A stretch of DNA of 64,000 nucleotides from Ideonella_A sakaiensis_A (GTDB taxonomy: Bacteria > Pseudomonadota > Gammaproteobacteria > Burkholderiales > Burkholderiaceae_C): assembly GCF_048320135.1 (NCBI RefSeq), contig NZ_CP182947.1, positions 3,782,001 through 3,846,000 on the forward strand, given 5' to 3'. Both the position numbers and the translations under genes were made by a program. Shown here piece by piece: positions 33,818-42,999 of this stretch; the stretch's first letter is position 1, and every line of letters begins with the position of its first letter. The notes under the pieces were generated by a model. That model was not told the origin of the DNA, searched no databases, and was given only the letters and a program-made list of their open reading frames with translations.

Positions 33818-34639
33818 TTAGCGGCTGCGGCGGTGCAGATCGTGCAGGTGCAGCAGTGCAAACGCGACGCCGAGCAGCGCGCCGGCGAGCACGTCCCAGG
33901 CCACATGTTGCCGGGTCGCGATCGTCGACCAGGCGATCGCCAGGCACCACACCAGATTGCCCGCGCGCCACACCGGCGGCGCGCCGAGTTCGAGCAGCGT
34001 GCGCTCGAGCCGGATCGCCGTCAACACCGCAAACGCGACATGCATCGACGGGCAGGCATTCGACGAGACATCGACCTGCTTCAGAAATTCGATCGACGGA
34101 TGCAGCGTCCAGTCGATCGCAAATTCCGGCGTCGTCGTCGGCCAGAGGAGAAAAATCGTCATCCCGACCACCGCAAGGCCGATGCAGGCGCGGCCGAAAT
34201 CGACCAGTTCGCGCACATCGCGCAGCAGCGCCGGCGCCAGCGAAACGTAAAACCACAGCGAAAAATAAACCGGCAAGGCCGCAGGTTCAAACGGGATCAG
34301 ACGGTCCGGCCAGCTCAGCGGCACCACCGTCAGTGCGAACTGCGGATTGCGCAGGACCCAGAAATAGGCGACGAAGAAGACGCTGATGCCCAGCGTCGTC
34401 GCCAGGATCTTCGCCCACCAGCCGCTGCGGATGCGCGCCCAGACGGCGTCGCGCAGGCGCAGCGCAGCCTCATCTGGCGGTGTTGCATCGAGGTGGCCCG
34501 GCAGCGGTTCTGGGGTGATGGCACTCTCCGGCAGGCGCTGGTCCAAGTTCGCAGCGCGGGGCGCCAGTATCGGCGATTGCGCCGCTGCGATGACTGGGGT
34601 TTGCGCGTTGCAGGCTGCCTGCAGCCCGGCCACGCGCAA
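33818..34639 (-). CDS. PAP2-family membrane phosphatase/inositolphosphotransferase-like
   Basis: A 273-residue membrane protein of the PAP2 superfamily. Active-site motifs are NACPSMHVAFA with His200 and TRQHVAWDVLAG with His245 and Asp249. Five to six helices lie at about 78-96, 122-140, 150-168, 197-215, 228-243 and 250-268. It should dephosphorylate a lipid phosphate or transfer a phospho head group on the periplasmic side. The first 40 residues look non-native, and a TTG near codon 32 is a possible later start. It is divergent from the pigment operon, 69 bases away, and could serve it. Confidence 0.8.
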   Translation of the reverse strand: MRVAGLQAACNAQTPVIAAAQSPILAPRAANLDQRLPESAITPEPLPGHLDATPPDEAALRLRDAVWARIRSGWWAKILATTLGISVFFVAYFWVLRNPQFALTVVPLSWPDRLIPFEPAALPVYFSLWFYVSLAPALLRDVRELVDFGRACIGLAVVGMTIFLLWPTTTPEFAIDWTLHPSIEFLKQVDVSSNACPSMHVAFAVLTAIRLERTLLELGAPPVWRAGNLVWCLAIAWSTIATRQHVAWDVLAGALLGVAFALLHLHDLHRRSR

Positions 34640-34708
34640 CCGGCATGCCGTCGGCCGTCCGCGCCTTTAGAATCGACAACCCCTGATCCAACAGTCCCCG
34701 GGAGCGTC

Positions 34709-35020
34709 GTGTCTTCGTCCGCCCAAGAAATCTCGCCTGAAGGCAGCCATCTGGCCGCGCAGCAGTCTGCCGCGGAGGCCGAACTGGCTGCCTTGCTCGT
34801 GCAGGCGCTGAATCTCGAAATGCCCGCCAGCGAGATCGACCCGACCGCGCCGCTGTATGGCGATGGCCTCGGCCTCGATTCGATCGACATCCTCGAGGTC
34901 GCGCTCGAGGTGTCGCGCCGCTACGGTTTCGAATTGCGCTCCGATGACGAACAGAACAAGCAGATCTTTGCATCGCTGCGCAGTCTGGCGGCGCACGTCG
35001 CGGCGAACCGCACCCGCTGA
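34709..35020 (+). CDS. Acyl carrier protein of the aryl-polyene cluster
   Basis: A 103-residue acyl carrier protein. Ser58 in GLGLDSIDILEV is the phosphopantetheine site, followed by the helix-III region GFELRSDDEQNKQIFASL. The N-terminal 20 residues are an acidic extension. GTG 34709 is chosen: GGGAG lies about 6 bases upstream and the next in-frame codons suit an unstructured N-terminus. It is the only carrier protein found in the cluster, although related aryl-polyene loci usually carry two. It opens the 13-gene operon. Confidence 0.9.
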   Translation: MSSSAQEISPEGSHLAAQQSAAEAELAALLVQALNLEMPASEIDPTAPLYGDGLGLDSIDILEVALEVSRRYGFELRSDDEQNKQIFASLRSLAAHVAANRTR

Positions 35021-35028
35021 GAACGGCA

Positions 35029-35649
35029 ATGGCGGCGTGGCGGATCGCGGTCGGGCTGCTGGCCATCGCGGCCTGGATCGGCCTGTCGCACTGGCTGACG
35101 CTGCACAGCGGCAGTTCGTGGGCGCTGGCGGCCTGGATCGCGCCGATCTGGCTGGCCGGGCTGGTCTGGGCCGTGCGCCGGCGCTCGATTGTCGGCATCG
35201 CCGGTCTGCTGCTGCTGGCAGCCGCAGTTGCGTTGGTCGTCGCGCGCGGCGGCTTCGGTGATGTGCGCCATCTCTACCTGCTGCAGCATGTCGGTATCCA
35301 CTTCGGCCTTGGCGTGATGTTCGCGAATACGCTGCGCGGCGACAGCGTGTCGCTGATCGGCCGCGTCGCGACGCGGGTCCATGGCTCGCTGACCGCCGAG
35401 ATGCTGGCCTATACGCGCCAGGTGACCAAGTCCTGGGTGATCTATTTCTTCGCGATGGCGCTGCTGTCGGTCGCCGTCTACCTGCTGGCGAGCTGGACCG
35501 TGTGGTCGGCGCTGGCCAATATCGTGACGCCGCTGCTGATCGGGGCGCTGTTTGTCGGCGAATTCCTGCTGCGTTATCGGCTGCACCCGGAATTCGAACG
35601 CACCAGCCTGCTCGACGCTGCCCGCGCCTACCAGGCGACGCCGCGGTGA
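35029..35649 (+). CDS. COG4648-type membrane protein of aryl-polyene clusters
   Basis: A 206-residue inner-membrane protein with about six helices (6-22, 29-46, 53-70, 82-97, 138-155, 160-178). It carries HLYLLQHVGIHFGLGVMFA and LTAEMLAYTRQVTKSWVIYF, the pattern of the COG4648 proteins found beside AMP ligases in aryl-polyene loci. The function is unknown; helping assemble or move the membrane-bound polyene is plausible. It starts 8 bases after the ACP stop and ends in a GTGA overlap with the ligase. Confidence 0.85.
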   Translation: MAAWRIAVGLLAIAAWIGLSHWLTLHSGSSWALAAWIAPIWLAGLVWAVRRRSIVGIAGLLLLAAAVALVVARGGFGDVRHLYLLQHVGIHFGLGVMFANTLRGDSVSLIGRVATRVHGSLTAEMLAYTRQVTKSWVIYFFAMALLSVAVYLLASWTVWSALANIVTPLLIGALFVGEFLLRYRLHPEFERTSLLDAARAYQATPR

Positions 35650-37031
35650 CCGTGACCCGGTTCGACGGCGCCCTGCCATTGCTGGCCGCGCGCGACCTCG
35701 AGGCACCGCTGGCCTGGCGAGACGGCCGCCCGATCAGCGGCCGCCAGTTTGTCGCCGACGCGCTGCGCCAGGCCGAACTGCTGCCGGCCTCCGACGCGAT
35801 GATCAATCTGTCGGTCGACCGCTATCGCTTCGCGGTCGGTCTTGCGGCGGCGCTGCTGCGCGGCCAGGCCGGCCTGCTGCCGCCGAACATGATGCCGCAG
35901 ACGCTGGCGGCGCTGCAGGGTTTCGGCTCCGGGCTGTATGCGCTGCACGACGGTGAGAAACTCGCCGACGTCGATCTGCCGCAGGTTTGTGCCGCCGATG
36001 ACCATGCCGAACTGCCGGCCGCACTGCCGGAGCTGGCAATTGGCGCTGCGCAGCCGGCGGTCTGCCTGCTGACGTCCGGATCGACCGGCGCGCCGCAGCC
36101 GCACCTGAAACATTGGGGCACGCTGGTGCGCAATGTCGCCGCGGCGGCGCGGCGGCTGGCCGAGCTGCTGCAGCGGCCCGATCTGTCCGGTCTGACGGTC
36201 GTCGCGACGGTGCCGGCCCAGCACAGCTATGGCCTCGAGTCGACTGTGCTGCTGGCGCTGCTCGGTGGTGCCGCATTCGATGCCGGCCGGCCGTTTTTTC
36301 CGCTCGACATCGCGCAGGCGCTGCGCAAGGTGCCGCGGCCGCGGGCGCTGGTGACGACACCCTTCCATCTGAAGACGCTGCTGCAGACCGGCGTCGAGCT
36401 GCCGCCGGTCGACCTGCTGCTCAGCGCGACCGCGCCGCTGTCGCCGCAGCTCGCCGCGCAGGCCGAGCGGGTATTCGGCGGCAAGCTGATCGAGATCTAC
36501 GGTTGCACCGAGGCCGGCCAGGTCGCGACGCGGCGCACCGTCGAAGGTGAACTGTGGACCACGTTCGACGGGTTGACGATCCGCTGCGAGGTCGATGCCG
36601 GCACCGAAGCCTTCGTTGTCGAGGGCGGCCACGTCGTCGCGCCGACGCCGCTGGCCGACATCCTGCATCTCGAATCGGCGACGCAATTCCGCCTGCTCGG
36701 CCGCGCCAACGACCTGATCCACGTCGCCGGCAAGCGCAGCTCGCTCGGCCACCTGAATTTCCATCTGAACAGCATCGACGGCGTGCTCGACGGCGTTTTC
36801 TGGCTCGATGACGAACAAGTCGACGGCGTCGTCCGGCCGGTTGCCTTCGTCGTCGCGCCGACCCTCGAGAGCCGCGAGATTGCTGCCGCATTGCGGCAAC
36901 GGCTCGAGGCGGTATTTGTGCCGCGGCGCATCGTCAAGCTCGACAGCCTGCCGCGCGAGGCGACCGGCAAACTGACCGTGCGGACCCTGCGCGAACTGGC
37001 CGCGCACCATCTGCGCGGCAACGCGCCGTGA
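35646..37031 (+). CDS. AMP-dependent acyl/aryl-ACP ligase of the aryl-polyene cluster
   Basis: A 461-residue adenylating enzyme, shorter than stand-alone CoA ligases. The P-loop is LLTSGSTGAPQPH near 141-153, IYGCTEAGQVATRR takes the A5 role, FRLLGRANDLIHVAGKRSS the hinge, and the catalytic Lys is about Lys442 in REATGKLTVRTL. In aryl-polyene and xanthomonadin systems this enzyme loads the aromatic starter acid on the carrier protein. GTG 35646 overlaps the preceding stop. No gene for making the aryl acid is in the window. Confidence 0.9.
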   Translation: MTVTRFDGALPLLAARDLEAPLAWRDGRPISGRQFVADALRQAELLPASDAMINLSVDRYRFAVGLAAALLRGQAGLLPPNMMPQTLAALQGFGSGLYALHDGEKLADVDLPQVCAADDHAELPAALPELAIGAAQPAVCLLTSGSTGAPQPHLKHWGTLVRNVAAAARRLAELLQRPDLSGLTVVATVPAQHSYGLESTVLLALLGGAAFDAGRPFFPLDIAQALRKVPRPRALVTTPFHLKTLLQTGVELPPVDLLLSATAPLSPQLAAQAERVFGGKLIEIYGCTEAGQVATRRTVEGELWTTFDGLTIRCEVDAGTEAFVVEGGHVVAPTPLADILHLESATQFRLLGRANDLIHVAGKRSSLGHLNFHLNSIDGVLDGVFWLDDEQVDGVVRPVAFVVAPTLESREIAAALRQRLEAVFVPRRIVKLDSLPREATGKLTVRTLRELAAHHLRGNAP

Positions 37032-37381
37032 ATACCGACGCGGTGCCGACGCAGCGGGTGGTGCTGCGCCGCATTGCAGCCGATCACCCGGCTTTCGACG
37101 GCCACTTTCCGGGCCGGCCGATCCTGCCCGGCGTCTTGTTGCTGGCCGAGGTGCTGGAGGCGGCGCAATCGCTGCCGCCGCCGTTTGCCGACGCGCTCGG
37201 CGCGCAGCCACTGCTGGTTGCGGTCAAGTTTCTTGCGCCGGTCGGCCCCGACAGCGAACTGGTGATCGACCTGCGGCTGGACGACCGGCAGCAACTGGCC
37301 TTCGACGTGGCGGTCGGCTCGACCGCGGTCGCCAGCGGGCGCTGGCGACGCGGGCCGGCATCGACGGAGCCGGCACGATGA
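37028..37381 (+). CDS. Hotdog-fold 3-hydroxyacyl-ACP dehydratase-like protein
   Basis: A 117-residue FabZ/FabA-like hotdog protein with the diagnostic HPAFDGHFPGRPILPGVLLL near 19-39, which holds the catalytic His of the FabZ type. It most likely dehydrates the growing 3-hydroxyacyl chain; two hotdog proteins (this and 44997-45470) are usual in aryl-polyene clusters and may form a heterodimer. GTGA overlaps the ligase stop and ATGA the next start. Confidence 0.85.
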   Translation: MNTDAVPTQRVVLRRIAADHPAFDGHFPGRPILPGVLLLAEVLEAAQSLPPPFADALGAQPLLVAVKFLAPVGPDSELVIDLRLDDRQQLAFDVAVGSTAVASGRWRRGPASTEPAR

Positions 37382-38322
37382 GTGCCACCGATACCGGGTC
37401 GCAGCGGCAGGGCTGGGCAGCGGCGCCGGAGCGCAGCAACCTGTTCGCGCTGCGACTGATGAGCTGGATTGCGCTGCGTGCAGGCCGGCGGGTCGCGCGC
37501 TGGCTGCTGCATCCGATCAGCTTCTATTTCCTGCTGTTCGCGCCGGGGCCACGGCGCAATCTGCGGCGTTTTCTCGGCCGTGCGCTCGGCCGGCCGGCCG
37601 GCTGGCGCGATGTCTACCGCAATATCCATGCGTTCACGGTGACCATCCTCGACCGCGTCTACCTGCTCGGCAGCAGCACCGATCTGTTCGAGGTGACGGT
37701 CACTGGCGAGGAAGCAATCGACGATGCGCTGGCCGCCGGCCGCGGTGCATTCCTGGTCGGCGCCCATGTCGGCAGCTTCGAGGTCTTGCGCACGGTCGGG
37801 TCGCAGCGCAGCGGCCTGCGCGTCGCGATGGTGATGTACCCGGACAACGCGCAGAAGATCAACCAGACGCTGCAGGCGATCGCGCCGGACTACCGGCCGC
37901 AGATCATCGCGCTCGGCCGGCCGCAGTCGATGCTCGCGGTGCGCGACTGGCTGGATGCCGGCGGGCTGGCCGGCGTATTGGCGGACCGGGCGCTGCCGGG
38001 TGAATCGAGCCGCTCGGCGGCGGTCGAGGTCGATTTTCTTGGTCAGCGGGCGAGCTTCAGCGATGCGCCGTTCAGGCTTGCCGCAATGCTGCGCCGCAGG
38101 GTCGTATTCATGGCCGGCCTGTACCTGGGCGGCGCCCGTTACGATGTGCGTTTTGCGCCGGTTGCCGATTTCAGCCAGGGTTTTGCCGATGCGGCGCAGC
38201 GCGAGCAGGCGATCAGGGCGGCGGTGATCGCGTATGCGGCACGGCTGGCCGAGGTCTGCCGCGAGTTACCCCACAACTGGTTCAATTTCCATGATTTCTG
38301 GCTCGAAGACCGGCAGCCCTGA
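37378..38322 (+). CDS. LpxL-like lysophospholipid acyltransferase
   Basis: A 314-residue acyltransferase of the LpxL/HtrB type. The HX4E motif is GAHVGSFEVLR with His130 and Glu135, followed by VAMVMYPDNAQKIN and LADRALPGESSR, and the closing HNWFNFHDFW is typical. A hydrophobic segment lies near 45-56. In aryl-polyene clusters such enzymes join the polyene to its lipid anchor. ATG 37378 overlaps the dehydratase stop. Confidence 0.9.
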   Translation: MSATDTGSQRQGWAAAPERSNLFALRLMSWIALRAGRRVARWLLHPISFYFLLFAPGPRRNLRRFLGRALGRPAGWRDVYRNIHAFTVTILDRVYLLGSSTDLFEVTVTGEEAIDDALAAGRGAFLVGAHVGSFEVLRTVGSQRSGLRVAMVMYPDNAQKINQTLQAIAPDYRPQIIALGRPQSMLAVRDWLDAGGLAGVLADRALPGESSRSAAVEVDFLGQRASFSDAPFRLAAMLRRRVVFMAGLYLGGARYDVRFAPVADFSQGFADAAQREQAIRAAVIAYAARLAEVCRELPHNWFNFHDFWLEDRQP

Positions 38323-38923
38323 GCGGCGTGGCCCGCGCTGGCTGCTCGCGTTGCTGCTGGCGGCCACGGCGTGGCCGGCGCTGGCGCTCGACCTGCCATC
38401 GCTGATGACGATGCTCGGCCAACGCCGCAGCGGCGAGGCGCTGTTTCACGAGCAGCGTTTTGTGCAAGGCATCGATACGCCACTGGTCTCGACCGGCAGC
38501 CTCGCGTTCGAGGCACCGGATCGCTTCGTGCGGCGAACGCTGAAGCCGCGGCCGGAGACGATCGAGGTCGAAGGCAACAAGGTCACGCTGAGCCGCGCCG
38601 GACGCAGCCGCAGTTTCAGCCTCGATGCGGCGCCGGAGATGATCGCCGTCGTCGAGTCGGTGCGCGCGACGCTGAGCGGCGACGGCGCGACGCTGCGCCG
38701 CCATTTCAATGCCGAAACCAGCGGCAGTGCAGAGCGCTGGACGCTGCTGCTGACGCCGCTCGAGTCGCGGCTCGGCGCACAGGTCAAGACCATCCGCATC
38801 AGCGGTCGGCGCGGCGATCTCGCCAGCATCGAGATGGAGCTGCCCGGCGGCGACCGCTCGCTGATGACGATCGAGCCGCTGCGCGCGGCTGCAGCGGCGT
38901 CGGCCGGCGTTTCGAAGCCGTGA
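38291..38923 (+). CDS. LolA-like outer-membrane lipoprotein carrier
   Basis: A 210-residue secreted protein. An N-terminal region ending WLLALLLAATAWPALA is a signal peptide, and the mature part resembles LolA (RFVRRTLKPRPETIEVEGN, MTIEPLRAAAAAS). Such proteins in pigment clusters are thought to ferry the lipid-like product across the periplasm. ATG 38291 lies 32 bases inside the acyltransferase gene and is the only ATG that keeps a full signal sequence. It ends in a GTGA overlap with the exporter. Confidence 0.82.
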   Translation: MISGSKTGSPERRGPRWLLALLLAATAWPALALDLPSLMTMLGQRRSGEALFHEQRFVQGIDTPLVSTGSLAFEAPDRFVRRTLKPRPETIEVEGNKVTLSRAGRSRSFSLDAAPEMIAVVESVRATLSGDGATLRRHFNAETSGSAERWTLLLTPLESRLGAQVKTIRISGRRGDLASIEMELPGGDRSLMTIEPLRAAAAASAGVSKP

Positions 38924-41304
38924 CGCCACCGGCCCGCCGCATCTGGCGGGCGCCGCTTGCGGTGCTGCTTGCGTGGCTGCTGGCAATCGCCGCGGCCGGC
39001 ATGCTGATCGCCCGGTTGCCATTCAGCGCCGACCTGTCGGCCTTTTTGCCAAAAAGCCCCAATCCGCGCCAGCAGATCCTGATCGAGCAGCTCGAAAGCG
39101 GCGTCGCGTCGCGCAGCCTGCTGATCGCGATCGATGGCGGCGATGCGGCCACACGCGCCGCCGCCTCGCGTGCGCTGGCGGCCGCGCTGCGCGCCAGCGG
39201 CCATTTCGAACAGGTGCAGAACGGCGACCGCTCCGATGCCGGCTGGGAGCAAAGCGGCCGCTGGTTGTTCGAGCACCGCTATCTGCTCAGCCCGGCGGTC
39301 GAAGAACAACGGTTCAGCGTCGATGGGCTGCGCGAGGCGATCGACGAGACGCTGTCGCTGCTCGGCACACCCGCCGGCAATGCGCTGAAGCCGCTGCTCG
39401 ACCGCGATCCGACCGGCGAGACGCAGCGCATCGCCGAAAACCTGCTGCCAGCGCAGGCACCGCGCAGCGAGGAAGGTGTGTGGGTTGCGCGCGAGGCGCC
39501 GCGCGCGCTGCTGCTGGCAAGCCTGCATGCCGAAGGCGCCGACCTCGACCGCATCGAACGCAGCCTGGCCGCGGTGCATCAGGCCTTTGCGCCGCTGGCG
39601 GCGCAGGGCCTGCAGCTGCGGATGAGCGGCACGCCGGTATTTGCGGTCGACAGCCGCGCACAGATCCAGCACGAGGTGAAGATGCTGGCGATTGCCGGCG
39701 CGATCGTCGTCGGCGGGCTGTTGCTGCTCGCCTTCGGCAGTGCCGCCGCGCTCGGCGTCGCGTTGCTGCCGGTGGTCAGCGGCATCGTCTGCGGTGTGCT
39801 GGCGGTCGGGCTGGTCTTCGGCAACGTCCACGGCCTGACACTGGCCTTCGGCAGCACGCTGATCGGCGAGTCGGTCGACTATGCAATCTATTACCTGATC
39901 CAGGCGCGCAGCCCGGCGCGTGACGGCCTGGGCTGGCAGCGCTGGCGGCAGCTGAACTGGCCGACGGTGCGGCTCGGCCTGCTGACCTCGGTCTGCGGTT
40001 TCGGCGCGCTGCTGTTTTCCGGCTTCCCCGGGCTCGCGCAACTCGGCCTGTTTTCGATCGCCGGCCTGTCGGCCGCCGCGCTGACCACCCGCTTCGTGTT
40101 GCCGCGGCTGGTGCCGGACGGCGCCGCCGGCCAGGGTTTGCGCCGCCATCTGGCGGCGGTTGCCCGCGCGGCGGTCGGCTGGTTGCCGACCTTGCGCTGG
40201 CCGGCGCTGCTGCTCGGTGTCGCCGCGGTGCTGCTGCTGGCCGGCCAGTGGGGCCAACTGTGGCGCGGCAGCCTCGGCTCGCTGAGCCCGATTTCGCCGG
40301 CCGCGCAGGCGCTCGATGCCAGCCTGCGCGCCGATCTGGGCGCCAGCGACGCGCGCACGATGGTTGTTGCCAGCGGCAGCGATGTCGAAGCGGCATTGCG
40401 TGCCGCCGAAGCGGCGGTGCCGCGGCTCGAATCGCTGGTTGCGAGCGGTCTGCTGGCCGGCTTCGAGACGCCGACGCGGCTACTGCCGAGCCAGGCCACC
40501 CAGCAGCAGCGGCTGGCCAGCCTGCCGCCAGCGCAGCGGCTGCGGCAGAACCTGGCCGAAGCGACCAGCGACGGGCCACTGCCGGCCGGGCGGCTGGCGC
40601 CGTTTGTCGACGAGGTCGAGCAGGCGCGCCAGCGTGGCCTGATCACCCGCGTCTCGCTGGACGGCACGGCGTTTGCGCCGGCGGTCGACGCGCTGCTGTT
40701 CGAGCGCGACGGTGGCGGCTGGTCTGCGCTGCTGCCGCTGCATCCGGCCGGCGAGCAGGTGCTGGCCGAGCCGGTGCGCGCCGCATTGCAGGGCATCGAG
40801 CGCGGGCACGACGTGCAGGTGGTCGACATCAAGCACGAGCTCGACAGCCTCTATGCCCACTACCTCGAGCAGGCGCTGCTGCAGGCCGGGCTCGGCGCCT
40901 GCGGCGTCGTCGTGCTGTTGGCGCTGCAACTGCGCTCGGCGCGCCGCCTCGGCCGGGTCTGCGGCCCGCTGGCGCTGGCGGTGCTGTTGACGCTCGGCGG
41001 GCTGGCGCTGCTCGATGTCGAACTCGGCGTGTTGCACCTGGTCGGCTTGCTGCTGGTGATCGCGGTCGGTTCGAATTACGGGCTGTTCTTCGACCAGTTG
41101 CGCAGCGAAGGCCGGGCCGATGCCGATACGCTGGCCTCGCTGCTGCTGGCCAATCTCACCACGGTGCTGTCGTTCGGGCTGATCGCGTTGTCCGAAATTC
41201 CGGCGCTGTCGGCGATCGGCCGGGTTGTCGCACCCGGTGCGCTGCTGGCGCTGCTGCTTGCCGCGGTGATGTCGCGGCCGGGCCGTATCGCGGCAGCGGA
41301 CTGA
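38920..41304 (+). CDS. MMPL-family (RND) exporter of the aryl-polyene cluster
   Basis: A 794-residue inner-membrane transporter with two MMPL halves. Helices near 12-30, then a periplasmic domain, a block of five helices at about 250-400 (LAIAGAIVVGGLLLLAFG, FGSTLIGESVDYAIYYLIQ), a second periplasmic loop, and another block near 640-785 (GLLLVIAVGSNYGLFFDQL). The Gly-Asp/Tyr RND-type charged helix residues are in GESVDYAIYY and VGSNYGLFFD. It should extract the polyene lipid from the inner membrane. GTG 38920 overlaps the LolA-like stop. Confidence 0.9.
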   Translation: MTPPARRIWRAPLAVLLAWLLAIAAAGMLIARLPFSADLSAFLPKSPNPRQQILIEQLESGVASRSLLIAIDGGDAATRAAASRALAAALRASGHFEQVQNGDRSDAGWEQSGRWLFEHRYLLSPAVEEQRFSVDGLREAIDETLSLLGTPAGNALKPLLDRDPTGETQRIAENLLPAQAPRSEEGVWVAREAPRALLLASLHAEGADLDRIERSLAAVHQAFAPLAAQGLQLRMSGTPVFAVDSRAQIQHEVKMLAIAGAIVVGGLLLLAFGSAAALGVALLPVVSGIVCGVLAVGLVFGNVHGLTLAFGSTLIGESVDYAIYYLIQARSPARDGLGWQRWRQLNWPTVRLGLLTSVCGFGALLFSGFPGLAQLGLFSIAGLSAAALTTRFVLPRLVPDGAAGQGLRRHLAAVARAAVGWLPTLRWPALLLGVAAVLLLAGQWGQLWRGSLGSLSPISPAAQALDASLRADLGASDARTMVVASGSDVEAALRAAEAAVPRLESLVASGLLAGFETPTRLLPSQATQQQRLASLPPAQRLRQNLAEATSDGPLPAGRLAPFVDEVEQARQRGLITRVSLDGTAFAPAVDALLFERDGGGWSALLPLHPAGEQVLAEPVRAALQGIERGHDVQVVDIKHELDSLYAHYLEQALLQAGLGACGVVVLLALQLRSARRLGRVCGPLALAVLLTLGGLALLDVELGVLHLVGLLLVIAVGSNYGLFFDQLRSEGRADADTLASLLLANLTTVLSFGLIALSEIPALSAIGRVVAPGALLALLLAAVMSRPGRIAAAD

Positions 41305-41383
41305 GCGCTTGCCGGTGGCTGCCGCTTCCTGTGGGAAAATTTGCGATTCCGCAGTCCCCCCATCCGGTAAGGATGGTGTCCGA

Positions 41384-42220
41384 ATGTTTTCCGTTTCCGC
41401 CCCACCCGACGCCGAATGGGCGATGCCCGCCCTGGTCAAGGGCAGCGTCGGCCTGCACCTGCTTGCCGCCGGCGCCGCTGCGGCGATGCCGCAGTTTGCG
41501 TGGTGGGCGCTCGGCAGCGTTGCCGCCAATCACCTGTTGCTGACCGGTGCCGGCCTGTGGCCGCGCAGCCGGCTGCTTGGCCCGAATATCAGCCGGCTGC
41601 CGGCGCACCGCGCGGCACGTGGCGAGATCTGCCTGACGATCGACGATGGTCCGGATCCGCAGGTCACGCCGGCCGTGCTCGATCTGCTCGATGCCGAAAA
41701 GATCCAGGCAACGTTTTTCTGCATTGCCGAACAGGCTGCGCGCCATCCGGCCCTCACCCGCGAGATCGTTGCGCGCGGCCATGCGGTCGAAAACCACAGT
41801 TTTCGCCATCGTCACGATTTTTCGCTGCTCGGGCTTGGCGGCTACCGCGCCGAGATCACGCGTGCGCAGCAGACGCTGGCCGAGCTGACCGGCCGCCGGC
41901 CGGTCTTTTTCCGCGCGCCGGCCGGTTTGCGCAATCCGTTTCTCGATCCGGTGCTGCACCAGCTCGGGTTGCGCCTGGTCAGCTGGACACGGCGCGGTTT
42001 CGATACCCGCGAACGCGATCCGGCGCGGGTGCTCGATCGGCTGACCGATGACCTGGCCGGCGGCGACATCCTGCTGCTGCACGATGGCAATGCCGCGCGC
42101 AGCGCGGCCGGCCGACCGGTGCTGCTCGAGGTGCTGCCGCAACTGGCCGCGCGTGCGCGCAGCCGCGGCCTGCGCTGGGCCGCGCTGGCCGACGCCGAGA
42201 CCGGGGCGCCGAGCCGATGA
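41384..42220 (+). CDS. Polysaccharide deacetylase (NodB) family protein
   Basis: A 278-residue carbohydrate-esterase-4-type enzyme. N-terminal hydrophobic segments at about 18-35 and 40-56 anchor it. Catalytic motifs are TIDDGPDP with Asp87 and Asp88, NHSFRH with His138 and His142, FFRAPAG with Arg177, and LLLHDGN. These fit a metal-dependent N-deacetylase. ATG 41384 follows GTAAGGA; an upstream TTG is less likely. Its place inside a pigment operon suggests it deacetylates an amino-sugar or lipid head group on the product, which is inference. Confidence 0.85.
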   Translation: MFSVSAPPDAEWAMPALVKGSVGLHLLAAGAAAAMPQFAWWALGSVAANHLLLTGAGLWPRSRLLGPNISRLPAHRAARGEICLTIDDGPDPQVTPAVLDLLDAEKIQATFFCIAEQAARHPALTREIVARGHAVENHSFRHRHDFSLLGLGGYRAEITRAQQTLAELTGRRPVFFRAPAGLRNPFLDPVLHQLGLRLVSWTRRGFDTRERDPARVLDRLTDDLAGGDILLLHDGNAARSAAGRPVLLEVLPQLAARARSRGLRWAALADAETGAPSR

Positions 42221-42999
42221 AAACCATCTCTTCGGCCAGCGGCGGCAGCCGCGAAGACAGCGCCGGGCGGATCGGCGGCAACGATGTGCGCTGGCGCGAA
42301 TTGCTGCGCGCCGCGCAGGCACCGTACCGCGGGTCCGGATTGTTCGCCTGGTTTTTTGCCCGCGGCAAGCTCGGTCTGGACCCGGTCTTTCGCAGCCTGC
42401 TCGAGCTCGGGCTGATCCGCCCGCAGGCACACATCGTCGATATCGGCTGCGGCCAGGGGCTGCTGGCCAGCCTGCTCGCCGCCGTCGATCGCTGCAGCGC
42501 CGATGGCCGCTGGCCTGCGGACTGGCCGCCGGCGCCGGTCGGCGCGCGTTATACAGGCCTCGAACTGATGCCGCGTGATGTCGAGCGGGCTGCGGCGGCG
42601 CTGTCCGGCCTGCCATCCGCGCCGAGCTTTGTCTGCGCCGACATGGTCGACGCCGCGCTGCCCGACTGCGACGTCGTCGTGATCCTCGACGTGTTGCATT
42701 ACGTCGACCATGCAGCGCAGCAGCGCGTGCTCGGCCGCGTCTTCGACGCGTTGGCCGGCGGCGGCCGGCTGCTGCTGCGGGTCGGCGACCAGCATGCCGA
42801 ACGCGGCTTCCGCGCCAGCCAGTGGACCGACCGCGTCGTCACCGCGGTGCGCGGCCACAGCGTGCCGCCGACTTTCTGCCGCCCGCTGGCCGACTGGACC
42901 AGCTTGCTGCGCGAGATCGGTTTTGCCGACGTGCGTGGCCTGCCGATGAGCCGCGGCACGCCGTTTGCGAATGTGCTACTGGTCGCGGACAAGGCATGA
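42217..42999 (+). CDS. Class I SAM-dependent methyltransferase
   Basis: A 260-residue methyltransferase. Motif I is HIVDIGCGQGLLASLL near 72-87; acidic end VVILDVLHYVD near 155 and a glycine-rich AGGGRLLLRVGD near 185 complete the fold. It is probably the O-methyltransferase that caps the aromatic head group, as in aryl polyenes with a methoxy group, though C-methylation is equally possible. ATGA overlaps both neighbours. Confidence 0.87.
   Translation: MKTISSASGGSREDSAGRIGGNDVRWRELLRAAQAPYRGSGLFAWFFARGKLGLDPVFRSLLELGLIRPQAHIVDIGCGQGLLASLLAAVDRCSADGRWPADWPPAPVGARYTGLELMPRDVERAAAALSGLPSAPSFVCADMVDAALPDCDVVVILDVLHYVDHAAQQRVLGRVFDALAGGGRLLLRVGDQHAERGFRASQWTDRVVTAVRGHSVPPTFCRPLADWTSLLREIGFADVRGLPMSRGTPFANVLLVADKA

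Noticed and set aside
38446..40257. 603-residue minus-strand frame
   Set aside because: Antisense shadow of the LolA-like and MMPL genes; no family pattern and biased composition.
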